NCBI GenBank assembly: GCA_965153455.1
Contig: OZ234497.1
Coordinates: 17,291,872 to 17,355,871, forward strand
From: Sphagnum compactum
Lineage: Eukaryota; Bryophyta; Sphagnopsida; Sphagnales
Direction: 5' to 3'
DNA: 64,000 nt
Each line of letters begins with the position of its first letter. Position 1 is the stretch's first letter. Of this stretch, positions 44,219-57,312 are shown piece by piece. The notes beneath the pieces were generated by a model, which saw only the letters and a program-made list of their open reading frames with translations, ran no database searches and was not told the origin of the DNA. The position numbers and the translations under genes were made by a program.

Positions 44219-46478
44219 ACTCGACTACAAACCATACGGTTCTAATTATAGTTTGATGAGGGCCAAGCTTCAAGAACCTCAAAAGCCCATGGAAATTGGG
44301 GCCTTGTGGGGGGGGGGTCCCCTTAGATTTGTGGAGCAACAACCAATATATCATCCATGACCAATATATCATCCGTGAACTCAAAGATCACGGTCTCGTT
44401 TTGGGCGGCCCCCAAACAAAATTTCAAGGCACTCTTGACTCGATACCAACATAATTTACTACTTCTTAACCCCATCGTATCCATCTATCCATATTCGAGT
44501 ATGACGACATCATCGTAATCGATCCTCTCATATTACATAACACGTATTGATCCCCCCAAGTTCCGAGCCAAAGAGCAAAACCCAAAAGTGGGGTCATTAA
44601 GGTGCAAAGGAAGGAACAAATTATGTTCTTATTTGATATGATAGTAATTTTTTATTTTTTTTATTTTATTTTTCATCTCTACATAGTTGTGTTGTAAGCA
44701 AACTTAATCCCTTCGAACAAATTTGGTTTTTCATATATATATATATATATGGATCGCATGAAGACACATGTCGTCCAATCATCATCATCATCCACCTCCT
44801 TCTTTTTAAGACCTTTTATGTCGCCCCCATTCAGCCAATGTTTATTCCCAAGGATGTCATGTGTACTATGATGGATGTCATCACTTGCTCACTTAATTTT
44901 CATATTCCTAGTTCCTTATCTGTTAAAAGCCTTTTTTTTTCGGGCGAAAAATCATCTCAAAGCAACCTGGGATTCTACTATGCAAACCTATAGGCTTGGA
45001 AAAATAATTAATTAATTAATTAATTATTGTCATCAACATCTAGGGTTTATGGCCATAGCAAGTTTATGACATAGCAAGTGTCACCAAGCCCATCACTCTT
45101 GCCATCATCACTCCTTGTTACAACTCAACCAAGCTTTTTGCTTTTGCGGTTTTGTGAGGATCTTACAATTGCCAATGTTCAACCTCCATCCTTGCACGTG
45201 GTCGCTGTGTATATAAGGTTACAAACCTATGCACGAAGGGTGTTTATGGTTTTGTATATTTGTAGAATCACAAACAATGTCATTTTTTGAATGTGTCATT
45301 GGTCAAGTGAACACCAAAATTACAAATTGTATTCATCACCCAAACTTTTGGGGGTATTATTGATTCCAAGAGCTTGTGCTTGAGCATTGAAGTGTTAGAC
45401 GATTTAAGGGAAACATGAAAGTTTAATGTGCAACTCAATGTTGATAAACATCAAGGTCCAAGTATTGAAACTTTGATTTTGAAATTAGGACTCAAGAATT
45501 GAAACGTTACAAATGCAAGTCAAAGTATCTTCGGGTGTTTAGATTATAAAACTATGATTCTTTCCACGCATTTTTATTCCTTTCAAGTTTTGAGCCAAAA
45601 CCAAACATTTGTTGGGATTGATGAAAGAAGAGATATCGTGAAGAAACAAATGAACACACTGTTAACCCTCATTAACATTCGTTGCTCACGCAATGCACAC
45701 AACTCATAGAATGCTCAAATTGTTCATAGAACTGCACATAATACATAGATTATGCAAATCTTTCCCAAAATGCATAGATCACACATATTGCTCACAAAAT
45801 TTGCACAAATTACACAAATCATTTGTTGTTCATAGATTGCACACATCTCACAAATTATTCATTGCTCATAAAAAAAACAAAAAAAACCTCACATAATAAA
45901 CATATTCCGCAAATCACTCAATGCACACAATTCATAAAATCACTCCTTGTTCACAAAATTGTGTAGAAAGAGCCACATGCATTGCTCATTGTTCACACAA
46001 TGCAAGAAAAAAATCAAACATCCTTTATCAATCACATAATGCACACAAAAAATTTCATAAAAAGAATCACATAAAAAGAATCACAATGAGAATTTGACTT
46101 GTTGGTCACAAACTTCATTATTCATGATGTTGAGGCCAAAGTTGATCATGAGTTGAGCATTATTTTCAAATTGAATGCACAATTTGCAAGTTGTTGATCC
46201 AAGGTTTGAAATAGATTCTTTGTATTTTAATGGTAAGTGCCAACATGCACATAATGAATGAATTTACATTACACCTCAATGTCCTTTTGTTCTAGTTTTG
46301 GTCGTCTTTGAAATTCCACAAAACAAGAAAAGGAAATTTGTCCAATTTGCTTTACTTTACCATTTGTTGTCTAAAGGTTCAAGCATGACAAATTTCAAAA
46401 TCATAAAGGCCCCTTTCATTATGCTTAAGGTTGAACACACTTTTAAAACATTGGAGTGACTTTGTAGAGTGGGGCAAG

Positions 46479-47106
46479 CCCATCCTTGGGTGGTACCACT
46501 AGAAACATCACACCTTGATTTTCTTGCACCCATCGAACTTTGAAAAATCATAGGAAACACTTAAATAAATATTTTCATAAAAAATTTTAATGAATACATT
46601 TATTAGGTTCCATAAATTTTGAAAACCCAATAGTATCAAGAATATTGTGTATTTTGATGTTCATAATTATTGCATTTAAAAAAAGTTTCAAGAATGTAAC
46701 ACTAGTTTTTTTCTTTAAACTTTCTAGTCATGAACAAAAATTTGAAAGATAATTTCAAACTTTTCTTATGAATTTTGTTTTTAAAGTAATTTGAAATTCA
46801 TTCTATTTTTAGGTTTTAATTTGGCAATTAATTGATTAAATATGATTTAGTTACGAATTTCCAAAGTTGACCTTGTTGATTTTTTAAGGGGCCATTTTAA
46901 TTAGGAATACAAATTTTTAAAAAATTTCAATTTTTTAAATTCTCAAATAAACTTCAAGCCATATATTAGAACATGCAATTAATAAACATAAAAATATATA
47001 TAGTTGTGAAAACATTTAACAAAAAGGGCCCAGAAAAATGATTTGGTTGTTTTTGGTCTTTAACCATTCCTTGAGGTGGTTCCTTGTGGTACCACCCAAG
47101 GATGGG
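46479..47106. repeat. 21-bp perfect inverted repeat pair, 586 bp apart
   Basis: CCCATCCTTGGGTGGTACCAC at 46479-46499 (20 bases shared by eye plus one) has its exact reverse complement at 47086-47106. Each arm itself contains the palindrome GTGGTACCAC. Weaker similarity continues outside the arms. The interior is AT-rich and non-coding. It could be the terminal inverted repeat of a small element or two copies of a dispersed repeat in opposite orientation. Confidence 0.85.
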
Positions 47107-47299
47107 TTCACCCAGTGAGGCAAAACGAAATCCATGAATGGGTTGTTGTTGGAATCCACTTGAAAATTGTTGTTATAAATTTTATATCTGTTAATGCAGA
47201 TGAAACAACAATAATAGATAATACATCTTAAATTTATATGCACTTATACATCGTCCAAAGTTGGAAATGAATTCCACATTTAGCTTGTGTGAAGAAGGT

Positions 47300-48790
47300 T
47301 GGGGATGGCTATTTGATGTTCATTCCCATGGTCACGTTTGAAGGTTTGAATGTTGAAAGTTTGGGAGTTAAGTTCATTTCAATGGATTCCAATGGCAATA
47401 ATGCGTTTCAAAATCTAAAAGTTAGTGTCACCACACAAATCAAGGAGAATGTGGCTTGACTACTATGGGAGTACATTGTTTTGTTCATCAAACCAACCTA
47501 GTGGTGTTGGTTTTATAAAAACTAAATTTGGTTGTTTGATTGGAAGCCTTCGTTCAAGCTTTATATGCCTTTTTTTAGTCACTTAAGAAATTCCTTGAAT
47601 TTTAGAACTTGTGTGATGTGCTTGTAAAGAAAGAAAACAAATTGGTAGTAAATGTAAAAGCAAGTTGGATTAGAATGTTGTCCTTTGTGAAACATGTGAT
47701 GGAATAATAACAACATCTAATTATAGATATGCATGATGATGCTACAATGAGCAACATTGCCAATGAAAATTGGAACTTATTTTGTGACTTTGAGCTGATA
47801 TTGGGTTTGCATGTCATTTTGTCACTTTTGGACTATGTACATACTTTAATCAAATTTGCACAATCTTACCTATTTGCGTGTTATTTTATTGATGCAATGA
47901 AAATCTAACAACTAAAGCTTTACCAATTCTACAATGATTCTTATAGCAAATTTAATGACCTTACATTTTGTAAAATCTAACTTCAACACAAGTCTAACAA
48001 CAATGGTACATAAAATATTTTTCAATGACAAGGTAGTCAACTTCCTCGTCATTTAGGTTTGCACACTAGTTCATTGGCAAATTCTTGCTAGTGAATGTCT
48101 CAAAAAATTAACTCATCAAAGGTTTTGGCTTATGTGAAAAAGTCTTGTGAAAATGTTGCCAAGTTTTCAGTCCATGAAATGGAAAGTAGATTCCCAAACC
48201 ATGATCTTATGTTGGCATTATGTGTTTTCTAACTTATTTTTTTGGGTTAATCACCCCAATGATGTCAAAGATGTTTTGCTCTAGCACTTAACTATAATTA
48301 AGGCTACCTATTCTATGCCTCATAAGATGGGAAAGGAGGGGTCTTGGCAAAGCTTTCTTGGATGGCCATGTTTTGAATGTGTAATGATTTTCCTAAGATG
48401 AGAATGATTGCAAATAGTGAAGCAACCATGAAAGATGATTCTCTTCTGAGTCTTGTCACTTGACTATGGGCCAAGCTCAAATCTTTTTTCACCCTCAAAC
48501 ACAATCTCTTGAAATTCATAAAGGTTGTTGAAATTGCATGTGTTCAAATCTTTGGGTTTATGGAAGGTGAACACAACTTTTCATCAATGCAGTTCATGAA
48601 AAATAAGTTGAAAAACTACTTGATTTGCCATTTGGATCTATGCATTCATTTTTATGCACAAAAGTTTTAAAACATTCAAAATTTCCTTTCTGAAGAGGCC
48701 ATGACCAAGTGGAAAAACCAAAAGCAAAATATTGTCTTTATGCTTAAAGGAAGATGGCCTATTTTTGAGGCAATCATTTTTTAATTGGCC
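47300..48790 (+). pseudogene. hAT-like transposase remnant
   Basis: Read across shifting frames, the translation follows a plant hAT-type transposase. At 47470-47530: HCFVHQTNLVV, like the family's HCFAHRTNL. Then KKFLEF and KENKLVVNVKASWIRMLSFV (47580-47690), then an LLDYVHTLIKFAQ-type block and DFIDAMK near 47830-47910. At 48527-48600: VVEIACVQIFGFMEGEHNFS, like the hATC dimerisation motif VVEIACVQVLGSVEDER. At 48695-48735: EEAMTKWKNQKQ. Many stops and frameshifts make it inactive. Terminal inverted repeats and an 8-bp target duplication were not found. Confidence 0.65.
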
Positions 48791-51700
48791 ACACCCATTT
48801 TGATGGGGCAATTTTCTTTATGTACCTATTTCCAAGTTCCTACTCATGTTATGAATTGGGTAAATAACTACAATAGTTTGTCATTTTTTTGGTTGAATCA
48901 CAAATTGCACAAACTTTTAATTAGTCATCATAAAAAAAAATTTAATGATATCTTGAAAGTTCCATGTGACATGCATGTGTGTTTGATAATTATGGAATTC
49001 AACCAATGGCTAAGTGGAGTTTTATGGAATTTGAACATCAAATAGCCCACTTTAGGTTTTCAATTCTTGGTGATGTTGTTTGGCTTGTTGTATGAAGTTG
49101 GATTCTTTTGTTGGGGCTAGGTTGGGGTGGGTTGTGGGTGCACACACAACACTATTGCACATGGGCAAAATCTCTTTTGAAATTGAAGTCCAATTCGCCT
49201 AACAATGGTTGTATGTATTGAATGTGTTTTTGCAACTTAGCACTTGGTTTCTAACTTGTAAATTTATTTGATGAGATTGTAATGATTCAAAGTTTCAAAT
49301 CAATGTACAATTGCTTCATTTTTCCTATTTTTATGTACATTTATCTCCAATTCCCACAATTTGTATGTGTTTGGGTTGTCAATTTATGGTTATTTTAAGA
49401 TGAGGCCAAATAACCAAACTTAGTAATTTTCATTTTGTTTGAATTGCCAAAAGTTGTTTGTTTGTATAATAATCATATAGCCAATCATAGGACAATGTCA
49501 AATCTTATTAACCAACAATTTCAACGAATTAACCAAATTGGTATGACATGAAGCAATATTAACCTCATACCAATATTTGCAAGGTAGGGATTTGAATAAA
49601 ACCAACCTAGTATTTGCACTTGCTTGATACTAAAACTTAAAATAATATGACCAAGGTTATACCAATTTGAATATATATATACAAATTACATACCAGTTAA
49701 GAATTAACCTTGGATTCTAAATTTGGCATGACCAAGCTTGTATGAATTTTTTTAAACATCCAATATCAACATCCACTAATAGGTTCAAAAGTTGATACCC
49801 ATCCCACACTAAAGAGTTGGAATTATCATCCAGGAAATGAATATTTTTCCTTTGTTTTGTAGAAATCTTTGATTGTTTACATAAACAAGTTGATGATTTG
49901 TAACTTATATTTGTGCCAACAATGGAATCCTTTTTCATGCCATAGTCAACCTTTTCCAGGGTCAACTTATTATTTCTTGTTGTTGGTCAACATGAAGTGA
50001 AATTTGGAAAATAAAATAAAATAGAATTTTTATTTCAATGTAAATTCAAAAAAATTGTGAAAATCTTGAAAAATTTGCAAAACTTTTGAGATCACAAAAT
50101 TGGGCCAAAAAAATTCTAATTAAGACACCTTATTTACTAATTCCATTGATAATGGTCATATTGGAATTGGTTTAAGGGGAAAAACTAGAGGGTCTTATGT
50201 TATTTTGTCATACCAAAATAGATATTTGTTTGAAATTTGCTTTGAATGGAATGAAAATGTGTCTTTTCAAATTCCTGTCTTAAAATTACATTTTTATCAA
50301 CACCATAATCATGAATGATGGAAATGACAAGTAAAATTTCAAATATTTTTACATCAATTTGCATCTCATTTCTTTTCAATTGTATTCAAATTAGATTAAG
50401 TAAAATTGTAATTCAATCCAATCCAATTTGACTCCAATGGATTTGAATTCAATTCAAGTTGCATGCATTGTGAATATTTTCATTCGAACGGAACTTAATT
50501 TCCTTTTTCATTTCATTATTTCATTATCACTAATAATGTGTAGCATCGTAGAGCCCAAGTTTCTTTTGCTTATGGTGATCGTGTTTTGGCAAGATAAGAT
50601 TTCTTTGGATTTAAAGATTAATTATTAAAAGGATTGCCTCAAATTTGTCTCATTTCATCAATTGAATGTTTTATGAGTCCATGGGAGATAACACTTGGTT
50701 CATTTGACAAAAGATTGATTTTTGTAACAAATTATTTTATGTTAGTTGTTCCTATGTCAAGCAATGCAAGTTCCACTACTAGAGTTGGCAACATGATCTC
50801 TTATAGTCCATTACAATTGTTTTGGGGGGCGGAAAACTCAAGCATTACAAGTCTAGTGAATACTAGCTAGCATGCAATCATGAAATAAATTCTATACAAA
50901 CAACTTTCTTAAATCTCTTCCATAACTCTTCAAAACTTTTGGGTTAGCTCTTGAATTGTAATGCAGATTCTAAAAACCTTGAGCTTTACATCTACCCTTC
51001 CATAGATTGAGAATTTTGCAAAACCCTACATAGTATATAGGTATAGGTTAAGCCTTTCACCCTTTTGTCAATTCTTTTCTATTTTACCTTTACTAAGCTG
51101 GTACATATATTATGATCATTATTAACCGTCGGTGCCAATGATGATTGTAATACCCAATTGTTATCTTTGCACAGATCTTCATCTCCGCAAAACTTTGGCT
51201 CCAAAGTTGTTTGCACAAAATGCCACCAAAAAATTGAAACAGAATCAACCCTTGAATTACATGCATTCCATTTGTATCATATATGGCTTTACATATGACA
51301 CTGCCATCTTTTTCAGTTACAGAATTTTGGGCATTTTTTTGTTGCCAATTTAATGATTTTCTGAAAAAAAAAATTCAAATTTTATAAAAAGAAATTTCCT
51401 GATTTCTATATATGAATTCAAGTCGGTAGCCTAAAATATATAAGGATGTTTAAATTTTTCCGTTCCTATTTTAATAGCCAAATTTGGCTAAATCATCTTA
51501 TGGATGATCACCCACCTTGGCTAAATTACAAAATCAGGGGAATTAAATTAGCAAAATTAGTCAAATTTACACTAGAAAAACACATTTATCCAAAAAAATT
51601 AATTAAATCACCATAGGAGGGTTCTTATGGGTTTTGGATTTAGGGTTTAGGCGTAGTAGGACGGGTTCTTATGCCTACCTACTTCTTTTGAAGGGGTGGG

Positions 51701-53126
51701 AAAGATTTACACCCAAGTAAATAATAGATGTAATATTCCTCCTCTTTTCTCTTGAAGGGATATTCATGGAGGGGAGAACTTGGAAGACTCCTCAACTTGC
51801 GAGGAACAACAAAATTTTAGTACTTGCAAATCATGTTTACTTCACCCAAAACACACTTTGTCCTGACCCATTTTGCTCTAAACATTTTGAAACACTCTCT
51901 ACAAGTGCTCTCTAAATGGGGTCAGTTGTATATATAAGAATTATATAGGAAAATCTCTCTCTCTCTCTCTCTCAATTGCTGTGTTTTGGTAGCATATATG
52001 TGAATTGGGTGTATCATATTTTAGTGTGTTTTGGTAGCATATGTGAATTGGGTGCATTTGTAATAGTAACCCAATGGAGTTTGATTTTCAACAAATATAT
52101 TTGTTGAAAATCAAAACTTGTATATATTATTTATATATATATACTTTTTAAATTTAAATTAAATTATTTTTAACCTACCCTAAACCAGGGGTTCTTTGCC
52201 AATCATTGGTAGGCTAAATGGTTAATGTTGGTGTTGGTCTTTGGTAACTAGAGCATTGCAAGTGGGCCAGGGTGATTAAGCAAAGATGTCTTGGATAGAA
52301 GCTTATAGTTAACAAGGGAAATGCTGAATTTAGGCTCAGACCATGATTTAGTCTAAGGATGGATGGTATATTTATAGTGGTTAAAAAGCATCCAAAAACT
52401 TGGGGGTTTTAGTTCTTACCCATGATGACAAAATTAGAATAAACGAGTTCATTTGGTTTTTGGTTTTGAATCATTCGCTTATGTACATTATGGTTTTCAT
52501 ATGGCAATTTGTGTACCTCTTTTTAGTCCTCCCCTTACAAGGCACAATGGACAAGTCTTCTTTCGTCTACTCATGAGTTACCAACCTAACCATTGTTCAA
52601 AATCTACATGCACAAATTGTGTGGAGAGCCCAAATTCTTCACATGCACCTCTCTCTCTCTCTCTCTCTCTCTCATTCTCTCATTTATCATTTGCTAGTTA
52701 GTATTAAAATCAAAAGGGATTGATTGTGTTGAGGAGCAAATCTGCTGACACGATGGGGATCCATGGAACAGATAGAAACTTTGAATCATTGCTTTCTGAC
52801 CGACAAGTAACAACAAGTAGCAGACAAGTAGCAACAAAGTCTTTAAAAGAGCTTTAAAAGAGTTCTTTCCTTTTGTTTTCAACGACAGAAAGAAAGGTCA
52901 GCGAAGTATAGCCCAACAATGTCCATGAAACTGGTGTATGAACTTTGAACATGTTTTGTTCAATGCCAGCAGACTCTGACGCAGTGACATGCTGCTGCTT
53001 TTGGAAAATTTTGACATGATAGCAGCGCCCCAAGTGAGCCAGGGTACAAACTGATTTAACCAGTTGTGAGATGCGAGAAAGCCAGAGTTTTGGAGAGTGC
53101 AGGCTAATAGCTCCCCCCTGTGCTGT
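48791..53126. other. AT-rich intergenic region, no gene
   Basis: No recognised coding region. It contains a ~43-bp direct repeat around tgtgttttggtagcatat at about 51979-52060, a perfect 36-bp palindrome at 52080-52115, and (CT)n runs near 51953-51975 and 52651-52680. Confidence 0.55.
52080..52115. repeat. Perfect 36-bp palindrome
   Basis: An 18-bp arm (TTTGATTTTCAACAAATA) is immediately followed by its exact reverse complement with no spacer. AT-rich, non-coding, downstream of a short direct repeat. Confidence 0.95.
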
Positions 53127-53580
53127 TGTTGCAATTGGGTTGTAACAAATAGCTCAATATGTTGTTTGCAAATGGGTCATTGCAAATAGCTGCAATTGGG
53201 TTGTTGTAAATAGATTGTTATATTGTTGCAAATGGGTTGTCGATTTTAGATATAACATATCGTTGCAAATGGGTTGTTGTAAATAGATTGTTTTATTGTT
53301 GCAATGGGTTGTCAAAATTAGATATAATATATTGTTGCAAATGGGTTGTTGTAAATAGATTGTTATATTGTTGCAAATGGGTTATCGTAAATAGATTGAC
53401 ATATTGTTGCAAATGGGTTCTTGTAAATAGATTGACATATTGGTGCAAATGGGTTGTTGTAAATAGATTGTTATATTGTTGCAAATGGGTTATCGTAAAT
53501 AGATTGATATATTGTTGCAAATGGGTTCTTGTAAATAGATTGATTGACATATTGGTGCAAATGGGTTGTTACAAATGTAT
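53127..53580. repeat. 36-bp tandem repeat array with 108-bp higher-order unit
   Basis: The basic unit gttgcaaatgggttgttgta followed by aatagattgttatatt is 36 bp. Clean copies start at 53334, 53370, 53406, 53442, 53478 and 53514. Within each, the variable position reads gttgttg, gttatcg or gttcttg in the fixed order A-B-C-A-B-C, so the six copies form two 108-bp higher-order units. The last copy has a 4-bp attg duplication. Copies left of 53334 are more diverged. Because 36 is divisible by three, one strand stays open and encodes YCCKWVVVNRL-like repeats, which is a by-product of the array and not evidence of a gene. Confidence 0.92.
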
Positions 53581-55261
53581 CACAAAGTTGACAAAAAGAA
53601 GAAATTTTCTTTTCATCCCTAATATTTCTCCACCGCCTTTGCCGAGAGCTGGAAGGCCCACATGTTAAGATAATTAAGGGTTTAATAAGTGGCATCTTAG
53701 TCAGGGCCCAACCAAAAGTGGGCAATGCTAAAATACCCACTGTTTGAAAACCCCCCCAATTCCTCCCCCTTGTCTTAGTGCCTTAGATTCTGTGAATTCA
53801 AGTCGCCACTTCTCATGGAGTTTTTAGGGTTAGGGTTAACCCCAAACTGAGGCAGGTTTAGGTACCTATTTGACTCCAATAAAGTAAAAAAAAAGCAAAG
53901 AAGGATCTGATACCGTGTCCACTATGTAAAAGTTAGAAACTTTTGCCCAGATTCTCTCTTTGTGTGTGGTGGGTCCTTCCCTCTCTCTACCTCCTCTTCC
54001 CAAAAATTTGTCAAGCCCAAAATTTGTCCCTTCTTTGCTAAAATTGCAGTGCAAAATGATCACATTTTAGACACCAGAACCACTTGTTGAAATTCTTCTC
54101 TTTCTATTGGAAACAACCCAACAACAACAAGCCTTTGAATAGGAAGGACTTGATACATTCCACAGCAAAATAGAGTACTGTAGTAGTACCTTGCCAACTT
54201 CAACACATGTCTGTCAAATAATAAATTAATTTTTCAAATTTACATTTCTACCAATAGCACATTTCTGAAGATGCCAAAATTTGATGAAAATTTCAACATT
54301 TCTTAAAACAATATACTTAGTATCAAACCTTCCAAGGTACTATGGTATTGAGTTTGTTTCTTAGTTATCCTTTTATTCTTTGTCAACATGAATGATTATT
54401 TTCAAGTAAGCAACGTAAACAAGTCGTAAATTGAAAAGAATTCCATAGGTACTTTTCTCATTGTAATAGTAAGTGATCATGGTACTTCGGTTTTTTTCCC
54501 CTTTCATCTTGGGCCACAATTTGATTTTGAGATGAGGTTAAATAAGGGAGAAAAATATCAAATCTTGTAGTGAGGTCAATAGTGACACCGCAACATTCAA
54601 GAGTATGTTGGGCCAAATGGTCAATATCTTTGAAAGGATGACGAATGGAACTTGGAAGGATGTGTAGTGCAAAACACAATATCCAATACATGGAAACCAA
54701 TTTTTTTGTGCCATAAAAGCAAAGGCAATATACAAACTACATCAAACTACATCATAGAGCCCAATAGGTTCCACGATATGGGCACAAAGGAGTAAAAAAT
54801 GAGTTAATAGAATAGATCGCAAATGCAATTAGATAAGTCATTTTTAAAAAACCTCTATGAGGCCAAAAAATATAATGGATATAAGATAATTGCAAAGGGG
54901 AAAAGAAACATATATGGATGACAAGACTTTTTGTTAACCATGTTCTCTTAGGTACACAATGGAAATCAATTGACACATAAAAAAGGATGTGTTGGTGCAA
55001 ATGTTTTGAAATTATGCAATGAAATCAATCCAATTTCCTTGGATGAATTAACCATTTTGAATAATGGAAACGTGAAAAAGCTAAGACAAAAATGTTTATG
55101 ACTATTTTCAAACATTGTTGAAAACAAAAAGAGCGAATCTCAAGGTGAGCCAAAGCAGTAACTTGAGTATGGGCCATTGATCAAACAAAAATCTACGGAT
55201 AACAAAGCCGAAGCCAATGCACAAATTACCAAAATATCAATAACAACCAAAGTGAAACGAA

Positions 55262-55340
55262 TTTTTTGGATTTTTTTTGTTTTCAAGGTGTTCCCACAAA
55301 GTTCCAAATGGGTTCCCAACACATTCCTAAAGTTCCCAAC
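55262..55340 (-). repeat. Dispersed repeat, copy 2
   Basis: On the minus strand it reads gttgggaac, then tgttgggaacccatttggaa, then gtgggaacaccttgaaaac, and translates to LGTHLELCGNTLKTKKIQK. It is the inverted partner of the copy at 42105-42197. Confidence 0.6.
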
Positions 55341-57287
55341 AACATCTCACTTTGTGACTTTTTCCAACTGATACATTTATACTTTTGGAGTGAATATTTT
55401 GTATGTGGAAATCTCCAAAGCTTTCGAACTTTTTATTTGTGATGGCCCAATAAGACCACTCAATGAAATGTTTCAATGGAATCCGAAACAAAAGTGAGAA
55501 AAGTAAAATTGGACTACTCAATGGATTACGAGATCACAAAATAAAAGCATGAAAATAATGTTAGAGAGGAAAAAGGGACCATGTAAGATGCTTGAAGTTC
55601 CATAATATCTAACAAAAATTTCTATAGCTGAAGCTCAATTGGCTTTTTTAACGAATCTATTTTGATAGGCCGTGAGAAATACTCACAACTTCAAGAAATA
55701 ACATTAAGTTCAGTTCTATTTTTGTTGTGAAATCCTCTTTTATACTTATCTCTCATTTTCTTAGAATTACAATTGTAAACAATAATGAAGTCATGGAAAA
55801 AACACGAAAAGAGATTAAAATATAAGATCAAGGTTCGATAGAACCCCATTGTGTTGTTGAAAAAGCTCACATGATAAACTCATGTCTAGTGAGTCTACAA
55901 CTCTAGTGAGTGCAACAAACCCAAAGAGTTGAGTTTCAAAATTGGACTTACAAGATGTTAAGCAATTTTGTATAGTACTTTTGTGTATGTGAGATTGTCA
56001 GCTGTTGTTGCAAAAGGAAAAAAGGACCCATTAGGTCAGATTTGCATGGTACTATGTAGACACTAGCAGCTACCTACTACTAGCAACCAAATGTTGTCTG
56101 GATAGTCAGTCCCCTTCGACTGTGAAAGCAAAAGTATTATCCTAACTTCCATTTCAATCTTACCATAATAATGTAAGCAGTTTTTATGAAAATCTATTCT
56201 AATCAAATCAAACCCCACAAGCAACAAAAATTGGTTGTGAATCTATGAATTTTTGTTGGGTGAACATTAGCTTGATGAAACTTTTTGGGTGCTGATCTTT
56301 CTTAGGCTAACCTTGTGTTGTCTTGAATCTGCCCGCACAGGGGTTTGATGAACTGTATTGTGTTGTTGGTTGTTCGGTTGTTGTGCTTTCTAATGGATTC
56401 TCTCTGGCCCAATCCCTACAAAAATGCTTATGTGTCCATGAGGAAGAATTCATGTTAGGACCTTAGAAGAAGGAAGCACTAAAGTTGTCCAATTTTTGGA
56501 AAGAAAATCATCAAATCAAGTGTTGAAGAGCACATGGAAAACAACCCGTTCATTGCCTGAGAAATGGACCATGATTCAAACCTGTAAGCAAAGTGCCAAC
56601 GCCAGTTCCCCAACATCTCTGATCCGTAGTATGTTGGTGAAAGAGCCAATGGAAGAAATAGCTGTAAAAGGCACATATTGTTTTGAATGTTTTGAAATTT
56701 GATGAGCTTTGCCACTCTATGTATGTATGACCTTAGATGTGCAGATTAGGCAGAGACGAGTAATAACAACCCAATTTCACGGAGCTAACTAACTATCCTC
56801 ATTTCACACAAAGAAACAGAGCTCCTGAAAAGACAAAAATTTGCAATTGCAATGCCTCTAGCTTCAACAGAACGGAGCAAAGCTAGAAGACGGCGCATCT
56901 GAGGAATTTACCCATTTGAGCAAGCTCAAATGGTCATCTGGAACAATGGGATCACCTAGAGGTACTGCCTTGAAATGCTTGAAAATAATCTTCAAATTCC
57001 ATGACCACCTACTTCCATAGCTCAAGTGCTGGCTTTAATAAAACAATACATGTGGACTAGTTGTTGCACATACCGATCATAGTTCATCGATCGTGAGTTT
57101 TTTTGAAAACTTCTCAAGAAATATAACAATGACGTTCATTTCAATTCATACCTTTGTTTCTTTTGTTGGAAACACTTAAATAATTGTTGTGGATGCCCCT
57201 TGTATCCATGCTACACTTTTCAATGTTGAAAGATTAGAAACTCCTAGTCAAATTTGGCTAAGTCCTCTTGTGGATGAAATTGTCAAC

Positions 57288-57312
57288 CCACCCACCCACC
57301 CACCCACCCACC
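57288..57312. repeat. (CCCA)n microsatellite
   Basis: About six tandem CCCA units in AT-rich intergenic DNA. Confidence 0.93.

Larger units (their letters stand above)
41161..46478. other. Repeat-rich intergenic region, no gene
   Basis: AT-rich flanks surround a GC-richer segment at about 42640-44600 containing runs of C and G, (TGG)n/(CCA)n and AT-rich simple repeats. An (ATTAA)n run is at about 41690-41716 and (AATT)n at about 45005-45026. 45690-46080 is built of cacaca/cacaaattg-like words (cryptic repeat). Open frames here are short and low-complexity. The 42640-44600 island is probably a decayed retroelement, but no polyprotein motif could be recognised. Confidence 0.5.

Noticed and set aside
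45690-46080. CRISPR-like appearance of repeated 'cacacaattg..cacaaattac' words
   Set aside because: The repeats are irregular in length and spacing and grade into each other. The context is a plant nuclear genome, so it is a cryptic simple repeat.
53237-53668. 143-codon open frame with repeated YCCKWVVVNRL units, and a matching minus-strand repeat frame
   Set aside because: Both arise because the 36-bp tandem unit is divisible by three and happens to lack stops. There is no start context, splice site or homology.
54450-55520. Overlapping minus-strand frames suggesting a membrane or transposon protein
   Set aside because: The hydrophobic look follows from AT-rich codons. No motif is recognisable and frames are broken every 60-90 codons; only the short dispersed repeat at 55262-55340 is supported.
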